Assembly: GCA_902729315.2 (NCBI GenBank)
Contig: LR746276.1
Span: forward strand, 6,323,169 to 6,387,168
Direction: 5' to 3'
From: Spirodela intermedia
Taxonomy: Eukaryota > Streptophyta > Magnoliopsida > Alismatales > Araceae
Length of the DNA: 64,000 nt
The notes below the pieces were generated by a model that was not told the DNA's origin, ran no database searches, and saw nothing but the letters and a program-made list of their open reading frames with translations. The position numbers were made by a program, and so were the translations under genes. Shown piece by piece: positions 11,525 to 24,483 of the stretch. The first letter of the stretch is position 1; every line of letters begins with the position of its first letter.

Positions 11525-13390
11525 AGGCTAGTTATATTTATTTTGAACATGATGAGCGTGATCTTCTATAGGTGTCATTAGTCTTTAATCTCCTTAATCA
11601 AAAATATTTTGAGTTCTGTTTTACTTTGATTCATGAAGTATTCATAAATAATAGTGAGTCAGGTTGTCTTTTTATAGAATTTGGGCTTAATGATTAATAC
11701 TTGTTCTAATGAAGGATAGAGTGAAAAAGAAAGCTAGAGGTCATGGACTAGAAAGAGAAAAAAGGAGGGTTGATGAATTCAGATTGTGACTTTTACTCTT
11801 AAATTTCTAACTAAAATTTAACCTAAAATAAAAAGAGCTTTCCTCATCTTGAAGCTAACTTAGTGTCACTGCTCTTTTACTTCCACTAGGAAGAGGCATT
11901 CATTTGAAGCAGTGGACGAGATCTTGTTCACACAAGATGAGGAGCACTCTAGATTGACACACATACGTTCATACGATGTGGAGCTTGAAAAATCGTAAAT
12001 CTTTTGGGCTGATTAAATCACCAAAGGTTTTCTTAATCCAAAACTGTTCATGACATGAGCTTTCTCTAAATGTATAGGGTGATGTTTCATCTCTCTCCTC
12101 TCTCACTCACCTCTTGCTCATGTAAGAGATATTGCCCAAATGTTCTGGTGGCTTTGTCCACTACAAGGCCACACTTTGTTAGATTGGTGGTCTTCCTTTT
12201 CATGTGCTCTCTCTTGAGCTGTCAAATCTTTCTCCCACCACAAAGCTGCCTCCTCACTCTTGTGAGTAACAATTAGGCTGTTACATCGCAGCCACTAATG
12301 AAACATCCATGACCTGACACATAAATTTCTAAAATCACTAGAAAATGATTAGTAAAATTATGAGAGCATATTCAATGTCTATAATGATCTTGTTTAATAA
12401 GCCACCTAAATATGTATGAGGAGATTAATCTCATAAATTCTAAAAAATATTAAAAACATTAAGATACCTTGAAACATATTAAAAATCATAACGATTGATG
12501 TGAACAACATATTAATAATATCATATAAATATAAAATAAACTAATTTAAGGTTTATTCCAACACACTATTCATGTGTTATCAATACAATATTCTCTTGTC
12601 GATGTAGTATTTTCTTAAAAGATAAATACTCTTCCAAATAGGTTAGATTTTTGTTTGTAGGGACAGCTCACAAGATATTCCATAATCTAGAGACTTTGAA
12701 GGCTTTTCTAGAATGCGGTCCTTTGATATTAAATTGAGAAATCCTTGCAAGTTAGACCTACATGTGACATGCCAATCTGTCAAGTCAACTATTTTGTCAT
12801 GTTGGGATCCAACTACAAGTGAGGTTGTTAAAGTTAGATTTTTGTGTTTTAATTAGTTTTATTATTTTATTTTATTTTGTTAACTTGCAGAATAAATATA
12901 GGATATATTGCTAATTTAAAAGTTTAAAGTTAAAATATTTAACGTAAGTTTTTAGGCAAAGAATGGAAAATAATGGCACTAACCTCTTTAGATAAAGATA
13001 TGTTCTAAGGTGACCTACGAGTTGTACATAATTCTTTGAAAAAATTTATATATACAAGTATATATTGATTGCATCTATCAAAAGATAGAGATCTGAACTT
13101 GTTTAAATATTTCTATAAGCTCTTCATTAGTTTCAGCTCTTTTTCTAAGTTTTGGTTCTAATGCCTTAGGAAAGGGGACTATTTTTTAAGTTCATTTGAC
13201 TATGATAAAACAGAAATTAGTGTTTTGTCCACTTCTGATTTTTTTTTTATTCTTACTTTTCTTTTTATAAATTATTATCATCAAAAAATAAACTATCATG
13301 ATCATTACCATCATCATTAAACACTTCATCACCATGAACTTGTTTTTTTAAAAAATCTGATGCATATGGATCTTTGAGTTGTTTTTCACT
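11525..13390. other. Intergenic, nothing recognised
   Basis: This is AT-rich DNA after the UGT stop codon. A 68-codon open frame at 12070-12276 lacks any family resemblance and sits in sequence without coding bias. No RNA gene, terminal repeat or tandem array was seen. Confidence 0.5.
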
Positions 13391-13399
13391 CCTCAAAGT

Positions 13400-13955
13400 G
13401 GTCACCATTTCTACATTTTCAAAGCCTTAAGATGTAGATGGTTCATGACTACTAGAAGGCTGATTTCGTGGGTACATAATGGACTAACTAAGAAGATGAT
13501 ATGTTTCACATTTTGAATGGGCCAAGGCTAGTATACTTATCTCTTTTTCTAACCTAAGAGTTGTTTGCTGATTTTCTTACCTAATTTGCTCCATCATATT
13601 CATTATGGATGTATTTATTTCTTAAAATGATTACATCATCTGTCCCATAAACTATTACACCGAATTTAAATTTGTATCAAATTGATTTTGATATGAATTA
13701 AGATATTGCGGGCTAAAGTTGGGGACTGAACTTGAAGAAGAAAGAGTGAAATTTTGGCCTGGTGGTTGATGAGTACCTTATTGGAAATTATGAGTATTTT
13801 GCTGAAAAGAGGGTTTATCATTATATTGCGATTGACGAGGAGGTCTAAATGCATGATTAGGTCTAGGAAATGATTGAGAATTCATGGCATGATTTTGAGA
13901 ATTAAAAAATTTGTTATGATTTTTCTAAAGAGGATTTGACTGATTTCTATGATCA
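13400..13955 (-). pseudogene. Decayed Ty3/gypsy gag remnant
   Basis: Reading the minus strand gives interrupted pieces rich in N, Q, P and F, such as NHAFRPPRQSQYNDKP, followed downstream by a MMEQIR...LE.EI-like heptad segment. This resembles the linker and coiled part of plant gypsy gag polyproteins. Several stop codons and frame changes break it, so it is not functional. It directly follows the LTR-like block 13975-15480 on the same strand, in the order expected for LTR-gag. Confidence 0.45.
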
Positions 13956-13974
13956 TGAAGTGTATATGTGATGT

Positions 13975-15480
13975 GCACCTGTTGTTGTGTTTAAATTTAT
14001 ATTATAATAATATTTATAACTAAGACTTAATAAAATATTAGTATAGAAGTAAGTCTCAAGTTGAACATAAGGATATTGATCAATTTGTCATGAAAACTAA
14101 TTTAGTTTATATAAAAAGTAATTTAAATATTTTATTAATATTTAACAGAAATAATAAAATAGAAAGATGAGGTGAGAAGAATAAAGAAATGGAAGTGAAG
14201 AAAGTAAGACAGAGAAGAGAGAGGAGGAGAGAGGAGGAGAGAGGAGGAAATCTCATGTGAGATGGAGAGAAAGGTTTCATGAGGGAGAGAGAAGATAGAG
14301 AGAAGAGAGAAGAGTAAATATCATGTGAGACGAAGAGAGAGGGAGAGCGAAAGAGAGGGGGAGATTGATTGATGGAGAGAAAAAGAGGGAGATTGATCAA
14401 TCGAGAGAGAGATCTCACGAGAGACAGAGAGAAGAAGTGGTCTCATGAGAAAAGGGGAGAGTGAAATAAAATGATAATAAAGAAAGAGAGAAATACAGTC
14501 AACTCATTTTCACAATGACCATTGTTCTTGGACAAATATGTGCTTGAAAATTCATATGCATGACATGAGGTCAGTCGTGAATGTCTCTAATTTATTGTAA
14601 CTATTGAACACTCATTAATCAAACTTTAGTCTCAATGATTTCATGTTCAAAAATAAAAAAATACTCATTATTCGTGGAACACTAGTCGAGATTCGACTAT
14701 GAAAATCAATATAAAATAAGTTAGAAATAATCTTAGCTAATTTCAGATGAGTTTTGAGAGGATTTAGAAAAAGAAAAAAAATCATTCATGAAGTTTTGAA
14801 TTAGTTCAACTCATTTTAATCAAAACATGCATAAAACAAAAATAACTTGTCGTAAAATATAAATAAATGACAAAATTAGGTAAGTAAATACTAAAAGTAG
14901 GAAATAAAATTGATGCTCAAATTTAGTTTGTCTCCTGGGCAATCGGAGACACTGATGTGGTGGCTTGGTTTTGTCTGGATGTGTCACATCATGTCAGAAG
15001 TTGCGAAAGTATCAATTGGAAGTGTTGCACTGCTTGCCGAAGAGATCTACCAAAAGAGGGGTTGACCATGCTGTCACCATCGTCTAGGGAGAGAAGGGAA
15101 GAGCTGACCACTCATCAAAAGCCTTGAGTGTAGTCAAGGGAGGAAGGAATAAACTTATTGATCGTTGGATACGTTGATCACATAAAAGGAAGGAAGAATA
15201 GATTGTTGTACTCGTGACTGCCATTGAGATTTTAGAGATAATTGATAATATTTATTTTACTAAATAATTGATTATTGTCTATATATCCCTGATAATGATA
15301 TGTATAAGAGCTTAAGTTCCTAATATCATGACACGTCACGAGCCACTAGATCAAACGTGCTTTGGTCACATGGTGCACTAAGTGACACAGGATCAACCTG
15401 CCATGAACTACTACCATCCAGGAACTTAAGTTCTTAGTATTGTGGTGTCTACTTAACCATCGAATCAACATTTATTACCA
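13975..15480 (-). mobile_element. Gypsy-type LTR remnant (-)
   Basis: This is the reverse-strand relative of 4918-6085. The matched segments are 15060-15260 with 5130-5400, the purine-rich tract 14160-14480 with the CT-rich tract 5740-5935, and the end 13975-14075 with 5985-6085. The purine-rich tract encodes artefactual Ser/Leu/Phe-rich frames on the minus strand. Confidence 0.5.
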
Positions 15481-15639
15481 CATGCGTTCTAAGCAGCATT
15501 GAATTCTCGAACTATTGATAGATTGCTTTATGCATGTGGTATCATGGCATCTCGCCCACTACATGATTTGGCTTATTTGATGATGTGACTCGTTGAATAC
15601 CACTAGATCACACCATGCTCAAGATGGCTGCCCCAAGAC

Positions 15640-16025
15640 ATATGAAAAGGTTTAGTCCCACATCAAAAATATTTTAGTATATGAGCCGAATATAAATCAA
15701 AGCTATCACCTCTCATCATAGATTCCTTCTATCAAAATAAAATAATGCTTAGGACCATCCTAGGAGAAGGCAAAAAGGTGGACCACCCTCGCAAGCACGT
15801 GTGTACGACTCTCCTTGCTCCACAACTAGTTGGCCACTGAGACGTGGCAAGAGAGTGATACATGTGCATAGAGCGAGTCTGTCACCACTCGAGTCCAACT
15901 CTTGGCTCCCCCTAGTTTGTGTCTACCCACTCGACTACAACACTCCTCCAAGTCAGCTCTCAAGTGATGGCTTGCTAGTAGGTAGAATATATTTTTATAT
16001 TTTATTATTTTATACTTTTAAATAA
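15640..16025 (+). repeat. Fragment related to the 3.4-4.8 kb tandem repeat
   Basis: It shares ttagtcccacatca (about 15654), a cacgtgtgtacgactctcctt segment and a ccaca-ctagttggccact segment with 3460-3600 and 4495-4640. The frame starting at 15801 belongs to this repeat and is not a gene. Confidence 0.5.
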
Positions 16026-17239
16026 TAAAAAATTATGTTAAGTATTTAGACTTCTAAAATTAAAAAAATATCCTCTATTTATTCTGCAAGTTAACATAAT
16101 AAAATAAAATATTAAAACTATTTAAAAGAAAAAAATCTTGCTTTAACAAATATCCCCAACTTTGAATTTTACTAGTATCTAGCAATAAGTAAAAGACTTA
16201 CAAAGTTAAAGCTATTTATTAATTATTTTACATAAATAATTTATTTTCTCATTTTTTCACTAGAGATGACATTCAAATAAATACTCAGATATTTATGTGA
16301 TTTGAAATAATTTCCTACAATATCAAAATTAAAAAATATTTCCATATCTAAATGAACTATTTCAAAAAATATTCATCTTAACTTTCATTCTCTTCAATGC
16401 ATCTAATTCAACATCTTTCATTTTGTAAATCACTAATTAAATGGTCAAAAGTTTACTCAAGTTTTCAAACTATCTTCAACCTTTTCTTCTAGATTAGTGC
16501 AGCCAAGTAGCGTATTCCATTTGTCTTTTATTATTGTTATTATTATAAACATCATAGGCAAGTAGCTATCCACATATAGCTTCTTTTTCATATATAAATC
16601 TCACATGTGGAAAGCTTTCACAAGATAAGTAAGAAATCTCCATAGAAGACATATAGAAAAGTCTTTGTGGGACAAGTGGAAAATCTCCATATATATATTT
16701 TTTTCATGAGTTGGATCCTACACCCTACCATATTATGATTTTTTTTTCTATATATATATAACACAAATGGTCAACTACTTAGGATTCTTCATACTAAGAA
16801 TGTCTAGCTTCCAATAATTTTTATAAAATTTCTACCTCATCACATCCAACTTCCTAATTTCTACTAATTCAAAATATGAATTCATAACATATGGATCATG
16901 ATCATCAAGATATATTTTGAAAATATTTCATCCTTTAATGTACTACATTTTTTTTTCTATCACTTGAAGTCACTAAATCTAACACACTTTAAATTTCATA
17001 CTTAAATGAATTTAACATCCTATATAAAAAATATAGAAATCCATGAATTCATCAAGACAAGTTCCTATGCTTAATTTTTTCTTATCCCAATTATTCATGA
17101 AATAATTCTAACTAAATTTTCTTTGCTCCCCCCAATTAAAATCAGAACCACATTCACTATTGATCTCATGTCATATGTGTGAATTTTCAAGCACACATTC
17201 ATCCAAAAATATTACTCACCATGAAATCAAGATGACTAT
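16026..17239. other. AT-rich intergenic, nothing recognised
   Basis: This is low-complexity AT-rich DNA between two repeat fragments. No open frame, RNA gene or clear element boundary could be supported. Confidence 0.5.
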
Positions 17240-17316
17240 ATATCTCTGTTTCTTTATTATCTTCTTATATCTCTCTCTCCCTCTCTTTCTCTCCATCAAT
17301 CGATCTCCCTCTCTCT

Positions 17317-17403
<87 letters not shown>

Positions 17404-17765
17404 AATGAGACCTTTTTCTCTCTTCATCTCATGTGAGATTTCTCTCCTCTTCTCTTTTTCTCTCTCTTTTGCAAGAGATCTCTTCTCTTATCCTTTGCAA
17501 GAGATATCTTTTCTCTCTTTTCTTCCTTTCTTTACTTTCCTTCTTTTATTCTTCTCACTTCACCCTTCTATTTTAGGATCTATTAAATATTAATAAAATA
17601 TTAAAATCACTTTATATATATAAACTAAATTAGTTTTCATGACAAATTAATCAATCTCTTTGTTTGACCTGAGACTTACTTCTATACTAATATTTTATTA
17701 AGTTTTAATTATAAATATTATTAGATAATATGTATTTAAACACAACAACAAGTGCACATTAACTA
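17240..17765 (+). mobile_element. Third gypsy-LTR fragment with (CT)n expansion
   Basis: It matches the 3' third of 4918-6085 in the same orientation, including gacctgagacttacttctat at 17667-17686 and acaacaacaagtgcacatta at the end. Its CT-rich tract has expanded into a nearly pure (CT)n run at about 17312-17403. Confidence 0.5.
17312..17403. repeat. (CT)n microsatellite
   Basis: A nearly perfect dinucleotide run of about 45 units with one slip (cctct near 17374). Translation gives only Leu-Ser repeats. Confidence 0.9.
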
Positions 17766-18625
17766 CACCACAACCTCTATGTAGTACCCGACATGAGTTT
17801 CAAGGGGCGTGTAAAAGATAATACTCTTTCACAAAAAACCGTTCAATGGTTTTCAAAAAAAGCAATTGAGCATATGACTGTTGCAAATTAACAAAACTAA
17901 ATAATAATACTGAAAGAACTCTATATAAACACCGACCTTACATCACTATAAAAATATGATTTTCTATATCAACAATAGAATCATATCTTTCACTCTTGTT
18001 CTTCTCTATCCTTCTTCTATTCTTCTTGCTCGTCTTGTTTTCTCACACCCTTGTGGTTCATTGATTAGTAGAGGGAAATGTGACAAGTGAACATCAACTC
18101 CATTTCCCCCACTGGTCTGATATTGGGAAAATTACACCACTAGTTGTGCTGGCATATTAAGGCAAAGATTAAAAAAAATGATAGAAAGAAGTATCTCACA
18201 GAGTGTCACGGTTGTCCTGAATCTCCGTCAAACAAGAACCCGAACAGAGGAAAGAAATAGATTGCGGTATTTTTTGTTCATGATAATCGGGTAACAGGTT
18301 AGGAAGAAGATTGGCCTAAAGGGAGGGGGGGAATGTGACGACTTTTCATCTTCCGCTTGTCATTCAAAAACTTCACAGGTTGTCGGTGGGAAGCAAGCCC
18401 CAGTCCCGAGTTAGTTGAGAACGAGAGAGAGAGGAGCTGAAAAGTAGCGAAGCTCTCCAGAGGCTTCGTTTTCCTCGTAATCTTCGCAGTTCTACGTACT
18501 TCATTACCCATCGAAACCCATTTCGGCCGTTGAGGAAATCTTCGCCTCGTCCCCACTGATTCTCTCATCCAGCCAGGTTTATAAATCTTCCATGACGCCT
18601 CCGGCTCCGAAGAGCTGCCGTATCA

Positions 18626-19177
18626 TCACTTCAGAATACTCGACAAGCTTCTGCAGAACTGCCCAGTTGAGCCAGGAGCAAGGCGATGAGTTCGTTCCTT
18701 CAATCCGTAACAGCATATTAACTGTAGAGCATGGGACTTCTCAATACCTCTTTGTAGGATCTGATCTCCCCAGTAGAGCTGGACCTGGATATCTCGATCA
18801 TGCAGTGGGTCGGCGTCACCTCGATCACCTGGAAGTGTAAATTGTCAAGAAACGAGATGTATCGTCGTTTCTTTGGGGAAACACTATATTTATACCTCCG
18901 CAGATACTATGATCTGAGATATGGACCTCGTCAGTTTCTGAGGAGCATGGAGCTTGACCTGCATTGCTCAGGAAGGCGTGATTATTCATTCTTTGCAAGA
19001 AGTGAGTGAAAAAATCTGTATAGTCTTAGATGGTCTGTGTGAGCTGGAAGCCTGGATGCCCTATCAGTTTTTCTCAAGACTTACAGCCTACGAAGAAAAT
19101 ATGATTGACCCGGTCCTTTTGTGGACTGTATCCATAGCGCGACATGGTCCAGCCAAGTTCTACAGTCACTGGTTTTG

Positions 19178-19216
<39 letters not shown>

Positions 19217-21907
19217 CCCACTCTCCCCTGAGGAGCTAAATACAGAGAGCTAGGTCATGCACGTTTGGGTCTTCATGGAGAACATGTGCAGATCTAATAG
19301 ATGGCCATTTTTGGTGTCTGAGCTTCATAGAAGATGGGGGTTGGATAGAAGGACCTCAAGGCCCAGGCCCGGTTGGCCCGTTGACACACTTACACATTTT
19401 ATAAACTAATTGGGTAATTATAAATCAAAAGGTTAATCAAATAATATAAAAAAAAAACTGTCATCGATTGATTTCAAATCAGTAATACTTTTCGTGAAGC
19501 AAACCTATGTTTCTCAATAGCTACTTTTCTACGATAAAATATAGACCAAAAAGGGTGACGGCGAGTGTGACAAGTATCAATTTCTCGACTAGAGAGATGA
19601 TCTTCTCCTACCTTTGAGCTGTTCGTCCTTTCCACGGAGAGGCTGGCATCCTTGGCTGCGACCTCAATCTTCTCTATTGTCTCGGTCATGGAGTGCCTTG
19701 AACCAAGCTTCGTCTTCTATTCCTCGTGGAAGAAGACGGCGAGCCCATGTTAGTCAATAAAGCAAAAAGCGGCGCGGAGGAAACGAGCAGAGGATCTTAT
19801 AATCACCTGCTCTTCGAAGAGGCCTGATAAGTCAAGATGATTGGACATGGCTATGAGTTGGAAAGCGTTGATGAAGCTGGGTGACTGGATTTTCCTCGTC
19901 TCTTCTGTTTTGAGTGTCTCCTGCCCAGTATTCTCCCAAGGTCTTCATTTTGGAATTGACGCTCAAGATTTGGGGTGGTTTAGTGAAGCTTCCTGAAGAT
20001 ACTCACACCAATCCTATCGAATGTCCGGTAGACGTCTTCCAAATTCGCCTTCTCCTCGTTTGTGATCGCCGCCGCCGGCTCGTAATCGATTCGAAACCAC
20101 CCATCTTCGAGAATCTCGGCAACCTTTGCCCTCTAAAAAATATCGCGAGAAAGAAATTACCGTCTGATGCAGGAGGAGATCCTAATCTGACATGGTAGAG
20201 AATTGGGGTGCCTAAGCCAATATCAGTCCGCAATGAATAGTTTACCAAGTCATACGTGGGCTAATTTTCTAGTTAGTTATTCGTGGGTTCATATTAGCAA
20301 TTAACATTATCAGTCGAACCTCGACGTCTTCTAGGGAGCTATGATCTAGACAAGAAGCAAATAAAATGGCCATTGGGAAGGAACCCTATAAAGGTTTGGC
20401 CCTCCGTCTGTAATTGTTAAAAAACCTTCAGTTGGATGATTCCTAGATGTCAGTGAAGCTAGAAAATTAGGATCGTTGACTTTTATGGCAATCCTTACGT
20501 AGGGCCCAAAGACTGCAACGGGTATATTTTTCTTTCCTAATCTGACGCGAAGGGCGAGGGTCAGAGACGTAACTGTACCAAGTTACGATAGGGTAAGCTT
20601 ATTAATTGATCAATGCGGGTCTATCATAATGATTCTGAGATGATCTACTTAGAATGATGTACTACTGCTTACCCTTCTTGGCTTTGGCTCCAACAACCTG
20701 GAAATAAGCTTTCGCTGGCTTGCTGAGAACCATTCTGGGCATATGAATTCCGCTCCCGATATCTTCATGAAAGAATGGAGCACAGATCAGTCGGTAAGCC
20801 AATAGACTAGAGCCAGAGTCCACGGGAAATCTACCTTCTTGTATAAGTTTGACGTGTTCTTGTCCTCAAAAGGCAAAAAACCAGAGAGCAGCTCAAAGAG
20901 AATTACCCCACATGACCAGATATCCGCGGCAGCTCCATCGTACTTGTTGTGGAATATCACCTAGTATCAATAAGACAATGGTACATGTCTCTCAGTGCTT
21001 TGGTTGTTGTCAAAGTTCTCGCGTTTGGAAAAAGTAATAACCCTCGCAAAATCGAGTACCTCTGGAGCCACATAGCTTGGCGATCCACAAGCTGTAGATA
21101 GCATATCTCCGGGCTGCATAAATCGTTAAACGTATGCTAGCTTATACAATTATCACCTTCATAAACTAGTTATTACGGTTCCATGATGATCTACCATGTC
21201 CTATATTGCAGATGATAAATAAAATCTTATGAACGTATAGATGGGTGTTCATGACAAGATACTAATAATTTTGAATTGGATGGTATGAAACTTGAAAATG
21301 ATTTTGAAATATATGGTCTCAAAAAAAAATTGTTTGCATGGATAGCATCCAAAACTTACCTTGCACATGATTAGGTACGTCAAACTATACAAAAAAATTA
21401 AAAATAAACAGAATCGTTAAGTGTCGAAATGGGCTTCATCTATTGCCAATGGGTTTGATTTGAATGTCCCAATATTTCAACAAGTGGTAACTGATTTATA
21501 GAGAAAACAATAATCTAAGAAACTGTCATTTCATTGATATCTTCCCTCTCGGAGATGACAGAATTTCAAGTGGTTTACACAGATCGAGATATATCACCTT
21601 TCTCAATACGCTGAGTCCAAAGTCGGAGACCTTAAGATTCCCCATGCTGTCTATCAGCAGATTCTCGGGCTGTTGGTGAGATCGGGGGATCGCAGTGAAC
21701 ACATGAAGGTTCCGCGAAATTAGACAGAAAAGGAAAATTAAACGAGAAAAGGAATCTAAAGGGGAGTGCTTTGAATCGAATCTGACCTTAAGATCTCTGT
21801 GGTAGATGCCTCTGGAGTGACAGCAGTCCACTGCGTCAATTAGCTGCTGGAAGTATTTTCTCGCCTCCTTCTCGCTTACTATGCTAGGATAAGACTGACA
21901 CACGAGC

Positions 21908-21952
<45 letters not shown>

Positions 21953-22487
21953 AGATGATAAGAGGAAGGTAGATTAAGAGCGAAATTTCTCAATTTTGTC
22001 GATGCCCACCATCTTGTCCGAGAGCTGTCCTCCGGAAACATACTCCATGACGATATATATTTTACTCTTCGTCGCAATGACCTGCATGTCCAGAAAGTCT
22101 CAGGAAGAAAAATGTTCCATAGATCTTGCAAAGCTCATCATGGCAGACCTCGTATATTCGAACGATGTTCGGGTGATTGAGAAGCTTCATCGCGCTGATC
22201 TCTCTCTTGACCTGAAATTAAAGAGACGATGAATGTGCGTTGATCCTAGTTGACGTTTCCCTTCGTTACCGTAACCAGAGGAACTCGGAGGAGCTGGAGA
22301 AGAAGAAGAAGAAGAAGAAGCCCACCTGCTGCATGAGCTTGTTCTCCAGAACCATCTTTTTGTCGAGTATCTTCACTGCCACGCTCTCCCCGGTCTCTGT
22401 GTTAGAGGCCACCTTCACCTTCGCGAACGTTCCCTCGCCGATCGTCTTTCCGACCTGGTACTTCCCCAGACTCACCCCGTAGCCCAT
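18626..22487 (-). CDS. CIPK21: CBL-interacting protein kinase (CIPK21-type)
   Basis: This is a SnRK3-family Ser/Thr kinase that works with calcium-binding CBL proteins in ion and stress signalling. Fourteen exons, all in phase 0, join into 410 residues: 22326-22487, 22149-22211, 22010-22081, 21787-21894, 21598-21669, 21060-21113, 20835-20960, 20673-20762, 20007-20132, 19807-19884, 19612-19716, 18896-18958, 18748-18828, 18626-18658. Visible features are the ATP loop GEGTFAKV (17-24), lysine in VAVKI (39), HRD (131-133), DFG (151-153), APE, and the CBL-binding NAF motif (N297-F299) inside [18 protein letters not shown]. The C-terminus ([17 protein letters not shown] ... FCRSLSS) fits the PPI domain of the CIPK21 branch better than other CIPKs. 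Intron 3 holds an (AG)n tract (plus strand 21912-21951). Exon borders are inferred by phase and homology. Confidence 0.9.
19180..19216. repeat. (CT)n microsatellite
   Basis: A (CT)n run lies in a CIPK21 intron, between exons 11 and 12. It has no coding role. Confidence 0.85.
21912..21951. repeat. (AG)n microsatellite next to a CIPK21 splice acceptor
   Basis: On the transcribed (minus) strand this is a (CT)n run ending about 17 nt before the acceptor of exon 4 (21894), so it forms part of the polypyrimidine tract. Length variation could affect splicing; this is inference. Confidence 0.8.
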
Positions 22488-23513
22488 CACACACACGCAC
22501 TCTCTCAACAATCCCCTCGAAATTATCTAAAAAGAGGAAGAGGAGCAGGCGGAGCGGGAGGTAGAAGAAGAAGGCTCGCGCCACTCGTCGGACTGCTGAG
22601 TGGAGAAGATCTTCTCTAAGTGTAGATCAGGATGGAGGAGCAAAGTCAGACGGAGCTCTGAAGCGTAGATTAGAGCTGCCGAGTCGGCCCTGACTCGTTC
22701 TGTAGACCGAACGAATCGCCCAAATGAATGAAACCGAGCTCGAGCTGTACATGCACGGACGACCCCTCTCTCCCACGCCCGTCGCTGGATCCGTAACCTC
22801 CCACCGCTGCTTCCTCTCCCCAAGTACAGCTCAAAAGGTGATTGGCATGCCTTCCGAGATCGCAACGCACGGCCAAACCACGCACCAATCAGTCTAATGA
22901 CATCAAATATTCAGACATATATATATCTATACGTATGATATTTCAGCAAGATATACGGACAGAAATAAATAAGCACATGAAAATGATAAAAAATTTAAAG
23001 GGGTACAGAAAGAGAGAGAAAGAGAGAGAGAGTGAGAGAGTGAGGCAGTTTCATGAAAGAGAGTGGAGTAATACTGCCCAACAAAACTGTCAGTAGACAA
23101 TGAACTCATAGAATGAGTCAATGAAAAATGATTCCCGATCATTGATGGACACTCAATGACACTACCGCATGCTTTACCCGACATTAAAAAGAAGATAAAT
23201 TAAACTAAGTTCAATACGGAGACCACTAAGCCCATCACGGATCAATCTCTAGTTGTATGGGTCACTCCTTCCTTGAGCTTATATCTGAAGCTTCATGTTA
23301 GAATAGTCTTGATCAGCTGAAGTACAAACAAAGCCGTGATTAAATCCATGCGGTTAATTCAAACACCAGGTGAAAACATAATATCAATAAGGGGAAAAAT
23401 CAATTGATCCGATGAAAATGTATCATATGGTGAAGTAAGCCGGTGGGCTCGCTCTAATTATCGGTGAAAACTTACCATCATGAAACATTTAGATCGATCA
23501 TAACGTGAAGCAT
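22488..23513. other. CIPK21 upstream region
   Basis: This contains the putative promoter and 5' UTR of CIPK21 (from 22488 upward) and then AT-rich DNA with a purine-rich (ga)n patch at about 23008-23042. No additional gene is recognised. Confidence 0.4.
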
Positions 23514-23939
23514 TTAGGAGAATACAAGTTGTTTTAATTGGCTAGTTACGGACAAATTCGGGCAAGTCCCCATCTTGCTCAAGCTCCACTCGTTCACCAC
23601 TTCCATGAGCCTCGAGGCTGTCGTTGTTGTCCCATGGCAGCCGTGACCAAACAATCTCTCTCCCCACCAACGCGGGTGTCTCATTAGGGCATTTCTCTCT
23701 CCGCAGACGTTCAGTGGAGGTAGAAGGTCGGTGTCCCCCTTCAGGGTTCGCTCTTCTTCGGCGTTCCGCGCGGCTTCCGATGAGAAGGAAAGGATGGTCC
23801 AAGGTGGGGAGAAACTATCAAAGAGGCTGGCAATGGCGACGGCCGCAACATCGCCGAAGGTGTGGGCCGAGGGAGACGTCCGGAGGGTACCTTCGTTCCC
23901 TTCTACCTGACGATACGTCGCCATTCCTACTCTCATCAC
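23514..23939 (-). CDS. Unrecognised open frame, 141 codons
   Basis: A GC-rich open frame preceded on the same strand by a CT-rich leader-like stretch (about 24040-24125), which is why it is recorded. The predicted protein matches no family I know and shows no signal peptide, membrane segment or motif. The opposite strand is also open for 170 codons over 23624-24136, a sign that base composition may explain both. It could be a small lineage-specific gene, an exon of an unseen gene or chance. Confidence 0.2.
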   Translation of the reverse strand: MMRVGMATYRQVEGNEGTLRTSPSAHTFGDVAAVAIASLFDSFSPPWTILSFSSEAARNAEEERTLKGDTDLLPPLNVCGERNALMRHPRWWGERLFGHGCHGTTTTASRLMEVVNEWSLSKMGTCPNLSVTSQLKQLVFS

Positions 23940-24483
23940 GTTTTTCGTTCCTGCTCGCCACAGAATGCGACACCTCTGGGAGAAGAAGCCCCTCCGCCGG
24001 GAAGAAGATGATTTGGGAAGCTGGTGGGGGTACCAAGAGGAGAGAGGGAGGGCTCTCTGCTGGGTTGGAAGAGAGAGAAAGGAGAGAAGGAGAGAAGCAA
24101 GCTCTCAGTCAGGTGGAAGAAGGAGAAAGTAGGTGACCACCACTCCAGGCATATGAAGCATAGTTTCATACATGAGATCGAACTTCAGACCCGACCAAGG
24201 TAAATAATGGGTCAAACTGGGACGTTTTTAATCTTAGTCCTCAGAGTCTGGAAGAAAATGAGGGTAGGTTGGCTTCTCAGAATACCCAGCCCATTAGTAT
24301 CCCTGCATGTGGAGATAGATAGAGAGTTGGGCACCCTCATAGGATCACATCGAAGGCCTTCTCCTAAGTTTGGTAGATACATGTGGGCCCCACAGAGCTC
24401 AAGGAAATCCTTGCATGAAAAAAAAAAAAAAAAAAAAACTTGGTCAAAGAAGATAGGATTCTCCCAGGTCTGTACGGCCCAAT

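Noticed and set aside
17160-17593. Open frames of Leu-Ser repeats
   Set aside because: They are translations of a (CT)n microsatellite in an LTR remnant, with no conserved sequence or start context. Similar Ser/Leu frames at 5668-5865 and 14107-14418 were rejected for the same reason.
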